DNA from: Polydactylus sextarius
Lineage: Eukaryota > Chordata > Actinopteri > Polynemidae
Length of the DNA stretch: 64,000 nucleotides
Direction of reading: 5' to 3'
Assembly (NCBI GenBank): GCA_016801845.1
Contig: CM028923.1
Location: forward strand, 17,592,679 to 17,656,678
The position numbers and the translations under genes were made by a program. Positions within the stretch are counted from its first letter, which is position 1. Each line of letters begins with the position of its first letter. The notes under the pieces are model-generated. The model saw nothing but the letters and a program-made list of their open reading frames with translations. It was not told the origin of the DNA and ran no database searches. Below are positions 12,901 to 27,640 of the stretch, piece by piece.

Positions 12901-15900
12901 GCACTTAGAACCCAATAGGACGTGGATAAGCATGGAGGCGATCCACGGTACAAAAATTTTTTTGATTAGATGATCTTTTCCCCCGGGGCCTAGACGCTGG
13001 TGATGGTGGAGAAGGAGCGTGAGGATGAGGGCATTGAGGTTGGACTCTGATGAAGTCAAGGAATCTGTGGTTGTGGTGGTGAAGGGGTGGAATGGATTAT
13101 TTCTATAACAATGTGTGCATTCATTCAAATTAAAAAGAACACTATGATTATTTTCAGGCATTTGAAGAATGCCTGAAAGCTGAAGAAACTCTCAGCAAAC
13201 TACAAACTCACTGGAATTTCAGAAAAACAGCAGACATTTTTTAATTTCTTATTTGTCTAAAGAAGAGACACCACAGTTAAATGTCCTGCCTACAGGGACA
13301 TCAGTGTCAATGAATTTAGTCCAGATTGAATGGTGCAGAGATTCATGGTGCCTAGTGGATGAATTAAAGTAGGGCTGTATTTACATCCACCTCATTTAAT
13401 CCCATTGAACTGAACCCTGTAGCACAGAGGACGTCATCCACATCAACAGGGCTCTGTTTTAGTAGCGGTAACAACTCTAATATTCTTTATAAGGAATATT
13501 GAGAGAAGAATAGGTTAATATAAGGAGGCTACACATAGTAGAGCAGAGTGTTGGGACAAAGTTGTGATTGTCAGCAGGTGGCGCGGTCACACACTGTGTC
13601 TCTACATAAAGTGTTTAAATCTGCTTGGAATCAACATGTTTGAATGGTTTAAATTAAAATCCATTTTAACCTATTAGCTCAACATCTGAACAATAAACTG
13701 CATCGTTTGCAAGTGAAGCACAGAGCTGGCTGCCAGGGCAATTTCACAGCCGACTTGTTCAGTAATTAATGGATAATAGAAGAGGCTGGTAAAGAGCAGC
13801 ATTCCTCGCTATATCCATCATTTCATGCTCTGGAGGTGGATGAATCTGTCTATTATTTGTAAAGTCACCATTATCTCCCTTCTCATCTCGTGCTGTCATA
13901 TTTCTGGTTTTTGTCTGAGTGAGGAGAGTAGCTTGCCGCCGGCAGGTTTGGACAGTTGATGACCGGAGTGATTACACTTGTTCTCACCTTTTGTGACACA
14001 TGGCCATGACGAATGACTCCATCTTTGTTCGCCTTAATGTGTGGTATCTTGTGTGGTGTATAGAATCTATAGGCACTGAACTAACACATATGACCAGGTG
14101 TGACAGTGAGAGGCTGTTCATCTGTCAACCCCCACCCCCTCACAACCCCTGGCCAGAGAGCAGCCGCTAGGCAAATAAACACTGTAAAATAATGTAACAG
14201 AGTGCAGGCTTCCAACAATGGGCTCACCATTCCTGAGGCTGTGCTCCCACCAAAGATGAGGGCAAATATTCAAAGTATGAACTTTGTCAAAGCTATAAAC
14301 TTTTCACGTGAGATTGATGTTTCCATAGTCTCTTACAGGAGACATGATCCTCATGAGCGCTCGCTCAGGAGCTTCAGGAAAACAGACATGAATGTAACAT
14401 AGCATCATTGTTTTGAACATCGGTCTCCAGTCTCTTACAGCTGCATCAGGGCTACTGTCACCTGCCGTTAAAAGCTGTGCATAAGGCTGATGCTTGTAAT
14501 CAGAACACTGAGATTCTTTGGGTGTCTCATTAGTCCTAAACGTTAACATCTGCAAGTAACGAAGAGCAGAATTAGGCTTTTAGATCATTTTTGTAACTGA
14601 CAAAAGAAAGCCCGATGATCTCCACAGGATACATGAGTTTAAATGTTTAAATTGGTGCATGTTCCAGAGCAGATTAACACCTTTGATAGCGAGCCAGAAC
14701 AGGCTGATCTAGAGATCTCATATGATCTGGGAAGGAGCTGGGAAATGTGGCTGCCTTGTTTACCTGCTGCCACCAAGACCAGTTTGAGGATTGACTGAAA
14801 ATGGATGAACTGATTGATATTAATTTGTTGCAACTATAATCTCAAGAGTAGACTCAAAACTGAGCCAGCTCTTGGAAATAACCCATATAATGCATTAACC
14901 TAAACTTTCTGTTACCATAATAACCATAATTAGTGTAACAGCAGTTAACAACTTTAACCAACGAAGAATAAAACATCAACACTTCGTCTCATTTGTTTTC
15001 CAATCGTACATTGTTGTGCGTTTTTAAAAATCTGCGCTCTGTGTTTTCCCTCGATTGATGGTAGCCAGTGTGAAAAATGAGTCACGGCGCCTCCTGCTGC
15101 GCACAGGCAGGAAGGAAAAGTGCTTATTCTTCAGGGCTGAGTTGGGTTATACAAATAGATGAAACCCTCTCCTCCTGAAAAGCTGCAGGAGCTGTGCTCT
15201 GCTTTTTGAGAGGTGACAGAAAATTTTACAGCGATGGGATGTTATTTTTGCTTTTTTTTCCAGGAAATGGTTGCTTACTTAAAACGAGGGACTATTGATT
15301 GGTTCAGGTGGATGCCACACTTGTTTGTGTTTGGAAGCAAATATTTTTGCACTAACAGGTTTTATTCTGATGGTGATAGATTATTAAAAACATCCTCTTT
15401 CTCTACAGCAACCTACATTTCAACGTGTTTCCTTCAAGTGGCTGCATTTAAAACCTGCGACTACTTTCCAATTGTCTCTGCTCCATTATCCTGCTCTCAG
15501 TGTGTGGATAGGGGATGATGGGATAGCTTCACACACACAGGGAGGTGTCAGATTTCATCCTGAAACCAGCTGCTCTTTTCTCATTTTTCATTATATTAGA
15601 GCTAAAATACTTTCTCCCACTTCGCCATGCATCATCATTTCTAATCTCACAGACTGACCCATTTCTCGTTGCGATAAAAAAGGAAAAATGAGTCAGATTT
15701 ACTGTATTTCCTCTTCAGTTGATAAAAGCTCATAACGGCCATCATCTAGTCAGTAAATGTCGTCACATCGTTTGAGTTGTTAGATTGTATTTGTCTGTTT
15801 TTTTTTTTTTTTTTAAACTAATCTCTGCACATTTGACCACTTCAACTACTGAGGGTAATTCCTGCTGTCATTTCATTTCTCTGCTCCTCTTCCTCAGAGG

Positions 15901-18900
15901 TCACACTGCCATTCGCCTCCTAACGTTTGTCCATCCCTGACTCGCCTGAACAGGGCGCAGTCATTTTCCTTATCTGTGTCCCTGCACCTTTTAGAGGCAA
16001 GTGAGGGCATGCTGACAACCCCCCTTCAAACACACAGCACAGTCCTCTCCATCTCACACAAAACACACGTGTTGGAGAGTCTTGCTGGTGTTGCTGCATG
16101 GTGCAGTAATTATGGCTGGCTGGGTTCATTATTGTATAATGGTTTAATGTCTCCAGAACATGCCACAGGATTGTGCTCATTGCTGCACACCTCTGCAGAG
16201 ATTAAAGAGGCTGGAAGAAGAACTTGAGTATTTTTCAAAAAAGAAAATGTGAGACCCCTGTTTTCTGGGTGAATGTCTCAGATACAGACAGTGTTTTTCA
16301 GGTTATTTCCCCGTGTTTATTTATTTAATGGCTGAAGCAGGAGCGTGGCCTCATCATTTCAAGGTCATATGATGTAAATGTTAAAGTTGCAGGTTTTTAG
16401 ATTTTTATGTTACTTGATTGGTTTATTTCAACTGCAGCTAATTGTAATTATAACTAATATAAATGCACGTTAACATTTCAGGAAACACATGGATACTGTT
16501 CAAACTCACAGTGGAGATCAAAACCCCCCAAATACCTCACCACACCACATATGAATTTACAAAGCAGAACAGAAATTCTGCTCAGTGTGAGATTTGAATT
16601 TGATCAAATAGTGCAACCAGAAAACTGCACAGGAAGATGCTGTAAGTATATAGCTATAAATAAAAGATTATTATATTAAAATTATGTTGCTGATGTTCTC
16701 TGCACTGCTGATGCAGTTAATCTACAGGATGAATAATTCTAGCCCACTCTGCTGACAGCATGGCCCTGTAAGGTCAGTGTAAGCATGGTAAGAAGTTGCT
16801 TAGCTGGAGGGAACTGCTGTGAAGATTTGGAAGGCTCGTACTCACCTCGCCTCAATCATCCAAATGTGACAGCTGGAGTATTTTTGTCCAGCCTTACCGG
16901 ATGTTTACGTGAGTCAGTTAGCATCAGCAACTGTTTCCTTCCTTTCCAAACACTTTGATTTCACATCTGTACCTCAGTTGGGCTCAAAACCTGTGACTGA
17001 TGGAGTCCAGTAATTTCTTTGCAACTTTGTGAACTGTGCTTTCTGTCTGTGTATACTCAAAAAACATAATGACCACACAGCATGATACACTAAATCATAC
17101 CTGAACAGCTCCAAAACTTGTTTGCCACAGTATCTGAACCTGCAGCAGCAGCTTCTCCCTCACTTACTCACTCAGTATCTAAAACAAAGATAAAAGTAGT
17201 TTCTTTGCATTATTGCGTTTTGTTATTCACCTTGGGACTCTTTTCAGAAACATGACTGGGTGTCCTCTGTAATCCACTGACAGAATTTATTAAGAAAAAA
17301 AACTCTCATACACAAAACAGTAAGGAAAAACAAGGACAAGCTTCAGATAAAGTTCTCATCACTTTCCTGTGCCAGTTGAGGATGAACCACATGGAGACTT
17401 GGCGACCAGCAGCAAATGGGGAACAAAAAGAAAAAAAAAAAGAAAAAACAAAAGAGCCAAAGTTTGTCTTAAAGAATGACCCACCACAGCCAAACAACTC
17501 TGTCTTCAATTTTTAATGAGTGACAGAAAGTTTAAAAGCTTTTTCTTTGATCCACAAGGACGCAAAATTCGACCGAGGATCCCTAAATTCTATCTGCACC
17601 AAGTGGCATTGAAGATAAAGCGAGGATTACTTTGTCTCTTGATCTGGTTGAAGGTCACCAGCCGCAGTCTCTGGTCGATGTGAACGTTCAATCACAGCGG
17701 TGTTGTGTTGCGGTTGTTTTTAATTAAACTCTATTGAATGTATTGTGTTTCCCTGCGTCTGTGCAAGAACTGGAGTGTGTGAGCTGCAGCACCCACAGGC
17801 AGATGTTCTTCATTAATAATTATTACCCATCAGCCCGACCAGTGAAAACTGGGGACACTGGAGCTCCTCGCCTACAATGGCCTCACTGGCTAGAGTCATC
17901 CATGTTTAACATCCTTTTCACGCGTAAGTCGCGTTGCAGTGAGACATACGTTACACCCCAGACTCCACCTTTATAGTTGAGGGATAATGCATACTCACTA
18001 ATTGAGTGTTTTGGAAGAAGCCCAGAAGGCTAATGGAAGTTTTTGGGTAATAAGGCGGTGAATTGTACAGACTGCTCATCGTTCTCACCTCAGTATTTCC
18101 AGATAAAAAAGAAAAAGCAGAAGGCGCAAGCAGATAAACAACGACAGCTGTTTGCAGCAGGGTTGTGATAAAAGGCGACTTCACAGTCATAGACTTTAAC
18201 AGCTGCTGCTATTGTGACTGAACTTCTCTGATTCGTGTTTCATTTACATTCATAAGGAAGCTTTTCAATTTGAAGGGCCTTAATAAATCAATGCTGTACC
18301 ACAAGGTTACGTAAAGGTGTTGATTGAGATAAAAACCACTAAAGATTTTAAGTAATGGAGCAGTAATGGAGTAATGTGAAAACATGTGAATGTTTACACG
18401 TGACAGATTTGATTTTTCCTCTTTTCTCATGTCAAAAGCTTTTTATTTTTGATTTTATTTTGTATGCTGTAACTTGTTATGAAAGAATGCCAATGGTGCC
18501 ATTTGTTTTTCTAATTTAGAAAAATCAAAGAGTGAGGACTGAGGATGAGAGAATGAGAATGAAAGATACAAAATTTGCCTGAAATAAAAATAACCCTTAA
18601 CGTTTCTAATTATAACTTCACTGCTCCCACCAGAGCTTTGTCAGCAAAATATCTCTGCTCTGCCCTTCTTGTATCTGAGATTCACATTTAAGAGAGGACT
18701 GTTCATTGTTTTTAGCCACGGTAGCAGCACAACACAAGGACAACAGTGCCTCTCTGCTTTTGAAATATCTCAACAACCATCATGTGGATTGTCATGAATG
18801 TACCAATATTAGATATGATGGCACATAGGAGAAATGTTCTCTGTGTTTTACCACCACCAGGTTAAAGTTTTCACTTATCCTGAGACACTTACCTTGTCTT

Positions 18901-21900
18901 GATGGATGGTCAAAAATGTTTTTCTTGCTCCTACATGAGGTAAAGTCAAGTCAATTTTAGGCACAATATAATAGAAGCCACCTGTTCCCACAATGAGCAG
19001 CCAGTGGAGATCAGTGAGCAGTTTTTTGTTGTTGAGGTTTCGCTCTGTGTGATGGACACAGTAGTAGCAGTCCAGGCAGGAGATAACCATGACCTGTACA
19101 AAGAGTTCAGGGATGGCAGGAGATGGTGCAGTATGGTCAAGGAACTGGTCATCACACAAGTTGATTGCATCTTTGGTTAATGTGAGGGACAGAGAGGTGA
19201 TACATTGTGATGCAGAAATTTAATAGGCCGGGATAACTAAGATTTAGTTGGAGGTGGAGGTGTTTTTTTGTCTAAATGTCTATCTCATCAACATTTGTGT
19301 TTTTGTGGCAGTTATAAGATGTTAGGACGCTAACATAATGATATCACTGTCTCTGTTAGTATGTTAGCATGCTGATGTCAGTTTTAAGCTTAGAGCACCA
19401 CTGTGCAGCCTCACACAGCTTCTGTCATGGCCATAGAGTTGTGCTAACTATATATATTCTACTGCAAAGTTATTTACTGTACCTGAATGCGTTTCTCAGT
19501 GAGTTGCTCCTACTGTGCAGCAGACACATCCACATTTGTCCTTACAAAATGCACTTTTTATTTAATTGTTGCTGTGTTTTATTCAACAGAGAACTGAGTT
19601 GTTTCCAGCAATGCTGTAATTGTAAAGCATATTTAAAGAAAAAACTGAAATATAAATGGTGCAGTACTATTTAAGTACATTTGACACAGCGGATGCCACA
19701 CATAAGAAAGTTATTTATTATAAAGTGCTGCATTCTGCAGTAGAGCTTCTGCAGATCTTCACTGAAAAGGCATTAAAGTCCCTAAAAGAACCATTAGACA
19801 GAATAAAGTAGCATCCATTTAGAAGTCCCCTCCTGTGAGTCCCAGGAAAGATGACGGCGTTAGAACAGCAGAGGAGATGGTTTGTGCAATCTCCTGCTCC
19901 ATTTCCACCCCAGACTGCAAATATCTGGAAAACTGAAAGAGAAGATGATGATGGGAGAAAATGAAGTCACGGTTCAGAAACCTAGTCAGACCGAGAGAGG
20001 CCGTTATCGAACTGTAGTTTCATAATAGTTGCTAATAAAGACTTTGATTTCAGGAATCTGCCACTTTTTGACCCCTGCTGGCACCAGATCTAAACTCAAA
20101 ACAAACAGATGGTATCAAGCTGCTGTTGCCTTCAAGTCAATTCTTTCTTACGTCTCTGCCTCCAGATAGACAGAACTTTATGATAGACTAGGGATGTACC
20201 AAATCCAGGATTTGGTTTTAGATTTGGTTGAATTTTTGGCTTTTTGACAGGGTTTGGTGTCTGCCGAACTTTATAACATCAACTGATCCAAACCTCATGC
20301 TTGCCCTACACATGTGGACGCACCAACAATTACAGGAAGCTGTTCACATAGGTGGACCACTCAAACACAGTAGAAAGTGAAAATGGAACTCATGAGCAGA
20401 AAAAAAGTATTGTTTGGCAATACCTTAAGACTAAATATCCTGATTCTAGTCAAGCTACATGTACAATCTGCAATGTGGATTTGTCTCGTGGTGACAAGGA
20501 CCCTAAACAAGACACAACATCACCATTGTTAAAATATTTGGTACGAAGCATCTGAGTACAAGTTGTGCATAATGGAATCTACATGTAGCAACAGCTTTTT
20601 TTTCTACAGTTAGAATAAAAAAAAAAAAAAAAAAAAAAAGGAAACACACTGTGTGATGTTGTGTACTGCATCGTTGTGATTACTGTGTTAGTTTACTGAC
20701 CGGGTGACATACTGTAGTCAGGGAGCAGCGAAAATCGGTTTCTCCGGGGCCAAAGCTAGTCTGCTTTTCAGGGCTAGCCAGGGCTAGTGGCAACACACAC
20801 ACACAAAGGCTCATCTGGGTCCTGAACAGTTGAAGCATTTATTCTCTGACGCTGTAAGCTGTACTGGACATTTACTAATAAACTTGACATTATCTAACTA
20901 ACTTTCCTCTGGTCGCTTCAGTGTTTTTCATACCTAGCGGTACTCCCTCACTCACATCTGTATTATAGGCATAGAATACAATTTGGTTTTGGATTCAGCT
21001 GAATCTTAAACAGTTGATTCAGTATTTGGCAGAAACCCAGAGAACAGAATTCAGTACATGCCTAGTAATGACTGCTTTTATGTTAAGAAGTCAACATCAC
21101 TAATTTATGTTTTACTTTATTTCTTTTTGTTAATATTTTTTTCATGGATATATCCCCAATAGTCCATTCTCTTCATTTCATAGCTTTTCTCTTGGTTGCG
21201 TTGCTTTCAGTAATGTATGTTAATGTTAGAGCCAATCCAATCCAATCATATTTCAACTATCTTGTGTTGCCAGGGTGAAAGAAATCTGGCTTGAGCCTTC
21301 AGAATCAACAGTGCTGAAGTATGTAGCATTCAAGTCCTGTGATTGGATGGTCAGAGAACCAGTCAAGACTAGTAAATGTGTACAAAAGCAAGAAGATTTG
21401 ATAATTTGATTTAGATGTATTTATTCACCCTACAATGTCTGACAGAAAAGATCTTTAGTAGATATGTGGTAGATATACTTGCAAAGCCATTTTCAAGATG
21501 GACTTTTTAAGAAAAGAGTGGCATGTACCTTGTGATATGTCAAGGTGTGCCAACAATATAGCTGGTGCATCACTTTTGAGCAGGTCTGTTCGGCTAGTAA
21601 GTAGTTGCACCTTGGAATCACGGATCAGGCTTCGTATCCTGGCGTTGACAATTGTTGCTATTGTTGCTCATTGCTAAGATGTTGCTCATTTTAAGGAAGG
21701 ACACTACTGAAGGGCCAAGTGTGCAGGCCCACCATTGAGTTACTGTATTTGCATATGAAACTTTTAAAGCTGCACCGTTTGGTTTTCACCGAGAAGAGCT
21801 CCAAAGCAAGCTGACTATGACAAAATCATTTAAAACAGTGACAAAAACATTATTTTTGAAGCAGAACCCAGGGCACAATGGAGCTGTCTGTGCAGGTTCA

Positions 21901-24900
21901 GATGAGCTGCCACTGCTGCTGCTGCAGCTCACCACTTCTGGTAAAGAAGTGGAAGAACACCAGTCTGTGCTTCACAAGTTTCACAGTCTGAGAAACAAAC
22001 TCTGTTCCAACTTTTTATAATTAATACGCAGTAACTTTTTAATCACATCCTCCAGGGTACGCCACCCCCACACTTCACTGCACATGTTGAGAAATATTAG
22101 TATCTGGCATATGAATCCTTAAGTCTTTGAATATACAGTATTTTTAATCAGTTTGTCTTTATCATAAGTTAAATATTCACTGTGCTGCTTTTAGCTCTCA
22201 AATGTTCACCAGCAGCCGGTCGCTGGAGTTCATGAGGTAACAGTCTGTTGATTGTTTGATTCATCATTATTATATTACTGTGTGTGAGCACTACATTATT
22301 GTACGTATTATAATATTTTTAGCAGCAGCTAGAGGATGCTGAACAGCTGGAACATTGCTGGTGCCTCACACTGAATGGATGTGTGTGTATTCAGGGTTTT
22401 TTTTTTTTTTTAACAACTCAACCTTTGCTACACAAAGAGCCCAAACAGTGACTTGAATCAAAGTATAAAAAGACAGTAAAGGAAAATGGAAGAAATGCAA
22501 GAAAAAACATTTGTATTGTTCTACCCTTTGATTTGTTTAACTCAGTAAGTTGATGTAGGTATGAATGTATAAAAAGTATCTGTTGAAGTCTGTTCAAACA
22601 CTAACCTCCTGCATGTGTCCTGTTTTTTAAAGGTGACAGAGAATCAAAAAGCATTGTTACCTGGTCTTTGTTGAAGAACGGTTGTCCACCGCATTCAGGA
22701 ACATGTGAAAAGTGCTAGAAATTCTAAACATCTCCTTTTCATGGAAATTCCTCTTTTAGAAATGTTGCTAGAAAATGGCTCAATTTCAAAAATAGTTGTT
22801 TCTGACTTCAAATGTATCTCACTGCCCTCACTCCGACTCCATTCCCTCCCCTTCAAAGGTGATTAGCTGTAAAAAGATGGTCTGTTCGTGTTCTGAAGCC
22901 GAGTTCCATTCATTTTAGTGATAGTGAAGGCAGCCAATCAGTGTCAAGTGCTTGCATTTCATAATGAGGTTGCCAGTTAAGTCTGTAAATATGCCAAATA
23001 GGTGAAAACCACGTGTTTAAAAGCTTCTGAGGCATTACACATCCAACCAACATTTTATTGTGTATATGTCACATCACAGAACACGGATCAAAAGCCTGTT
23101 AAACCATTCTCTGTCACCTCTGTCCTCTCTGCTGGTGATTCCATTCCACTTGAGCGGCGCTGGTAAAACTATCTACCAGTCCTGTGTTGATGATGACATG
23201 TCTTGTAATTGACTATGATTAATAGTTACCATGGAATCACTTATCTGCCCCACAGGCAGAACTGCTCGTATTACCAAGTGATGATTAAATGTCCTCAGCT
23301 CAGCCCCGGGGGAGCCATAGGCCACGACAGTGTATCAGAGGACGGCGAGAATCCTCCATCTCAGTCATTCATTAAGAAGCACAACAGTTGTCTAAGCATG
23401 ATAATTTATGGTCATATTTGATGACAAGCTGCTTCACTTTGACTTCTAGACTTACAGACTTTTATCACATCTGCTCGTTTTGGTTTAAAGTGTCAGAACT
23501 GTCATTTTAATTTTTCAAAACAACCTTCAGGCATGTGAATGGTTGTGATCTCTGCACAAAGAAGTAGAGTACAGAACAACTTTAAGTAATCAATAATAAA
23601 TCAGCAGATAATAACAATAGATCAGGTAACTGCAACTAAACATTTCAGCATCTCTGAGGGTCATTTGTAATGTGCAATCTCACCACTAGATGCAACTGAA
23701 TCGTATACAAAAATTTTAAGTGCATTTCATGCACTCATGCACTTTCATGCATTTCAAGTCATAAGTAATTAAATGTAACCCCCACATAAGAGTTGCATGT
23801 CGCATTTGGACTATGAAGGCACAATACATGTTCGTAAGTTTACTGCTATGTAACCATCATCACTGTGTTACCCAGTGTGCCCTGAGGAGGGTGCAGTATA
23901 ATCTCTGGTCTTGTGAACAAACCCATAGCTGAAACCATCACCGCAATCTGCTGCCGGCAAACAATATGCAGTTACATGTAGCAGATTCAAAACAATTTTA
24001 TTCAGCTCCGAAGATACAATATAATATTTCAGTTTGCTGTTTTTTAAAAGATAAAATGCGTCATATCCATCTCATTTTTATTAAAAAAAAAAAAAAGAAC
24101 TTTTCTCCTTTGATGGATTAGTGTTTTCTTCCTCCCAGAAGGGCCTCCACGCTGAGTAGCTGCAGGCGACGTATCTGCTGAACAGCCTGAACACCATCAC
24201 AACTCTGAATGAACAATTTCCACTGCCCCCTCTGTGACATTGCACAGGTTCAGCAGGAAAACAACAAATCTGTAAAAAATACAAAAGAATTTAAGGAAAA
24301 TAAAGGAGATGGAGACGTTCACATGGTATCATCAAGGGAGGAGGATCTTTACAGCGAGTCTCCTTGACACCACCTACACCTGACAGGTTCATTGACAGGA
24401 GGAAAATGCCGAGGGCTGAGCGATCAGTGCATAATTTCTGGAGCCTGAAGGTTTGGGAAGATTTCAGACTTTGATATTCAAATGTGCAGCTCGACAAGGC
24501 CTGTTACACTGATGCTGCTGATGTTGGTGGCAACAGGGTCACACACTCAGCTGTCAGGGTAAATACTTGTAAAATATATACCAGAAAACACAGTTAAATA
24601 GGTTGGACACATTATCATTACACAGCACATACACAGCCACCATCAGGTATTTCATTACTTTACAAAGCACAACACTGGACTCATGATTTGATTTTAAATC
24701 CTGCTGTGTCTCATCGTTTCATATCAGAACTGAAACCACACTCCCTGCAGCTGCACCTTCTCAGAATATAATTGTCAAATCAAGTCCAGTTTATTTGTAC
24801 AGAGGAAAATCATAAAGATTCAATGTTGCCTGTTCTGGCACCTGAACACATTAGACTGTCACAGCCGGTGTCGTTAACTTCCTATTAGTTTCTCAATGGG

Positions 24901-27606
24901 TGTGTCACTGGGAAAATAATACATACATACAAATACATACGGTGAAGTTAGATAATAAGAATGTGGCCTCGTCAACAGCTGTTGATGTCTGGAACGTGGC
25001 AGTGTTTTTTTTCAGAGCTGATCCTAAGACCTTTTTATATAGCGCCACCAAGTCAAACTTTTCTATAATATACGGGCTGAATTTCTGGTTTTCAGAGGAT
25101 TATTCTAGTAGATACACTACTAACATGAACAACTACACTAAACAACTACACAACATACACAACAACTATTAGATGGATCAATGGTGAAATTAGCTGCAGG
25201 TGTCCCCTCAGAATGAACTATGAATGAACTAACTAACTTTGGTGATCCATTTTATTTATTACGTGAAAATATGCAAGTGAAAGCTGCAATTACTTCTCAT
25301 GCTTTGTGTTGTGTTGTAGTAGATGAAGGTAACTCCAGGTGGTGCAGTAGCTGTGTGACTGAGTTTTTAAGTGTTGATATTTCATTATAACAGAGTTTTT
25401 GCTCCATGCTGTTCCCTCAAAGTTTTTGCTCCGTAATGAGTCCTTCTAAGCAGGAAGGAATTGGCTGGATGAGAGGAAGACACTAAGCTGTCCCCTATGA
25501 TTAATTCAAATGAGATGAAGCATGAACCCCAAAGGAATCTTGCTTGGATAATCATGGCAAAGGAGACAGGAGCTGCTGAAAAAACCAAAGTCACAAGAAC
25601 AATTAATGTATGAAAAATCAAGAGATTGGCTGCAGCTCAGAGAAATGGCGGCAGTTCAAATGTCCGTGTGGGAACTTGTTGTGGTGAACAAACAAGATGT
25701 GGTCCGTTACTTGTGGACATGCTGTGGTTGGAAAGTGTTTTGACTCAGTGATCTGCACAGACCTCAGAGGGGTTCTTGGAGTTTTGTCATTTCCCACAGA
25801 GAAAAGTGTTTTATCTAGACAATCTTTATTAACGTCTCTCTTCTCTTAACATTCTTGCCCTGAGGAGCACAGGGACTTTGTGATGGCCTGCAGTGGAAAC
25901 ATTTTTGTGCTCAGTTTATTTGTGTGCTTGAGGTTTGAAGTGAAGCAAACAGTCTGCAGAGTGAACCAGGTCTCATGTTTAGAGCAGCAGTCCCTGCAGA
26001 GCTGTGCCTAACCGTTGTTGGATTTAATAATTGATATATTGATTTTTTAAGAAAGTTATAGATGAGTGAAAATGCCTGCGGCTGTGATCCACAAGCCAGA
26101 GGTTGTATCTTCACTTGTTTGTTTTGTTTACTCAGCAGTTCAGACAATTGTTTCAACCACAGGAAATACACAGATTCTCAGGTTTGACATCTAGAACAGG
26201 GCATTTTTGTTCTCACATTTTAAAAATGATCCAAATACAAAAATCAATACGTCTGTGAAGACTGTCAGACATATTTCTAGGTGTTAGAAGGAGACTAAGC
26301 TGTTTGAGGATCATGTCACAGTGGGAGCCTTAAGAACATTAAACAAATCTGCTTTTCTCAGAAATGGACAAATGAAACATTTTGTCGTACCTGGGGTTTC
26401 AAACCATAAATCAGTGTGTAACCATCTACCAAATCCAACACCCTTTTTAGCTGAACGTAATATTTTGCCTGTGGCTTCTAGAACCATTACACATCAGTAA
26501 TAATGCTCAGGTTTAAGCACAATTTAGCAAAATGAATGAGGTTGGTTATAAGAGAGCAGCTGTATAAAGCCCAACCTCAGACTATGTAACTACATGTCAT
26601 AACAACCCAAAGATCCTGATTCAGTCACGTTGGGGAGATCCTTAATAGTGGAAACAACATTGTTCAATACTATTCTGCTCCCAAGTTTCTGCTTGTTGCA
26701 ATCTGCAGAAAAACTATACATATTAATCAGAGCACAATACATGCCATTACATATCATGTGTGTCTGTCTGTCAGCAGGACAGAAGGAGCCTTGTCCCACC
26801 ACATGTCTCCCATCACCTCAGCATGATTCGCCTCGTTTCCCGTTATTTTATTCTTCCTCAATATGTGTCAGTGAGGCTTCGAGGGGCCAGAGAGCAAACT
26901 GTGCTGCGAGCAGTGGTGTGTTTACTGCCTGTGAACTCTGTCAGGGGTCTTTAGTCTGACAGATGGAGACCCCTGGGCTCAGACTCACCGTGTCATTCTG
27001 AGAAAGGAAGAGGCCAACTTTCCTCACACTGGGTATTTCTGGAATAAATAATGAAACATGATTGGGAGTGTGTATATGTGTGTGTAAAAGTGTATGTATG
27101 TGTATGTGTGTTTCCCTCCTCACTGCAGCTTCACACACATTGTTTTATTCACATTATAAGTCATGGATACAGCAGCAGTGTGACCGCACTCTGCAATCCA
27201 TGGTTCCTCTGTGAGCCTATAACTCCCAGTATTCCAATAAACTGAGTAAATAATTTATCAATGGAAGTATTCGTTTTTTCCTGGGAATCAATTCAGCATG
27301 TTCACAAGGCATTATTTATCCTGTCGGTGGAACATCGTTGATCTTAAATGCATTACCAATGACCTCATTGATAAACTACTGAGAAGCTGCCAAAATCCTA
27401 AATCAGAGAATGATGACTTACTAAATGTCAGTGCTCATTATCTGCCTCGAAAAGCAGACTTTGAAATTCATACCTCCTCTGGTGTTGAGAGCTATTAGAA
27501 TTGTAAAATTTCCTCACACAGCATAAAATAGTTTCATACTAAAAAGTAAAAGCAACGGACGCATTCGAATTTTTATTTGAGGAGAAAATTTTTTAGTCTG
27601 ACTCTC

Positions 27607-27640
<34 letters not shown>

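Noticed and set aside
20181..21072. An 8-bp target duplication around the BED-finger hAT element
   Set aside because: TGATAGAC and GTAATGAC agree at only four of eight positions.
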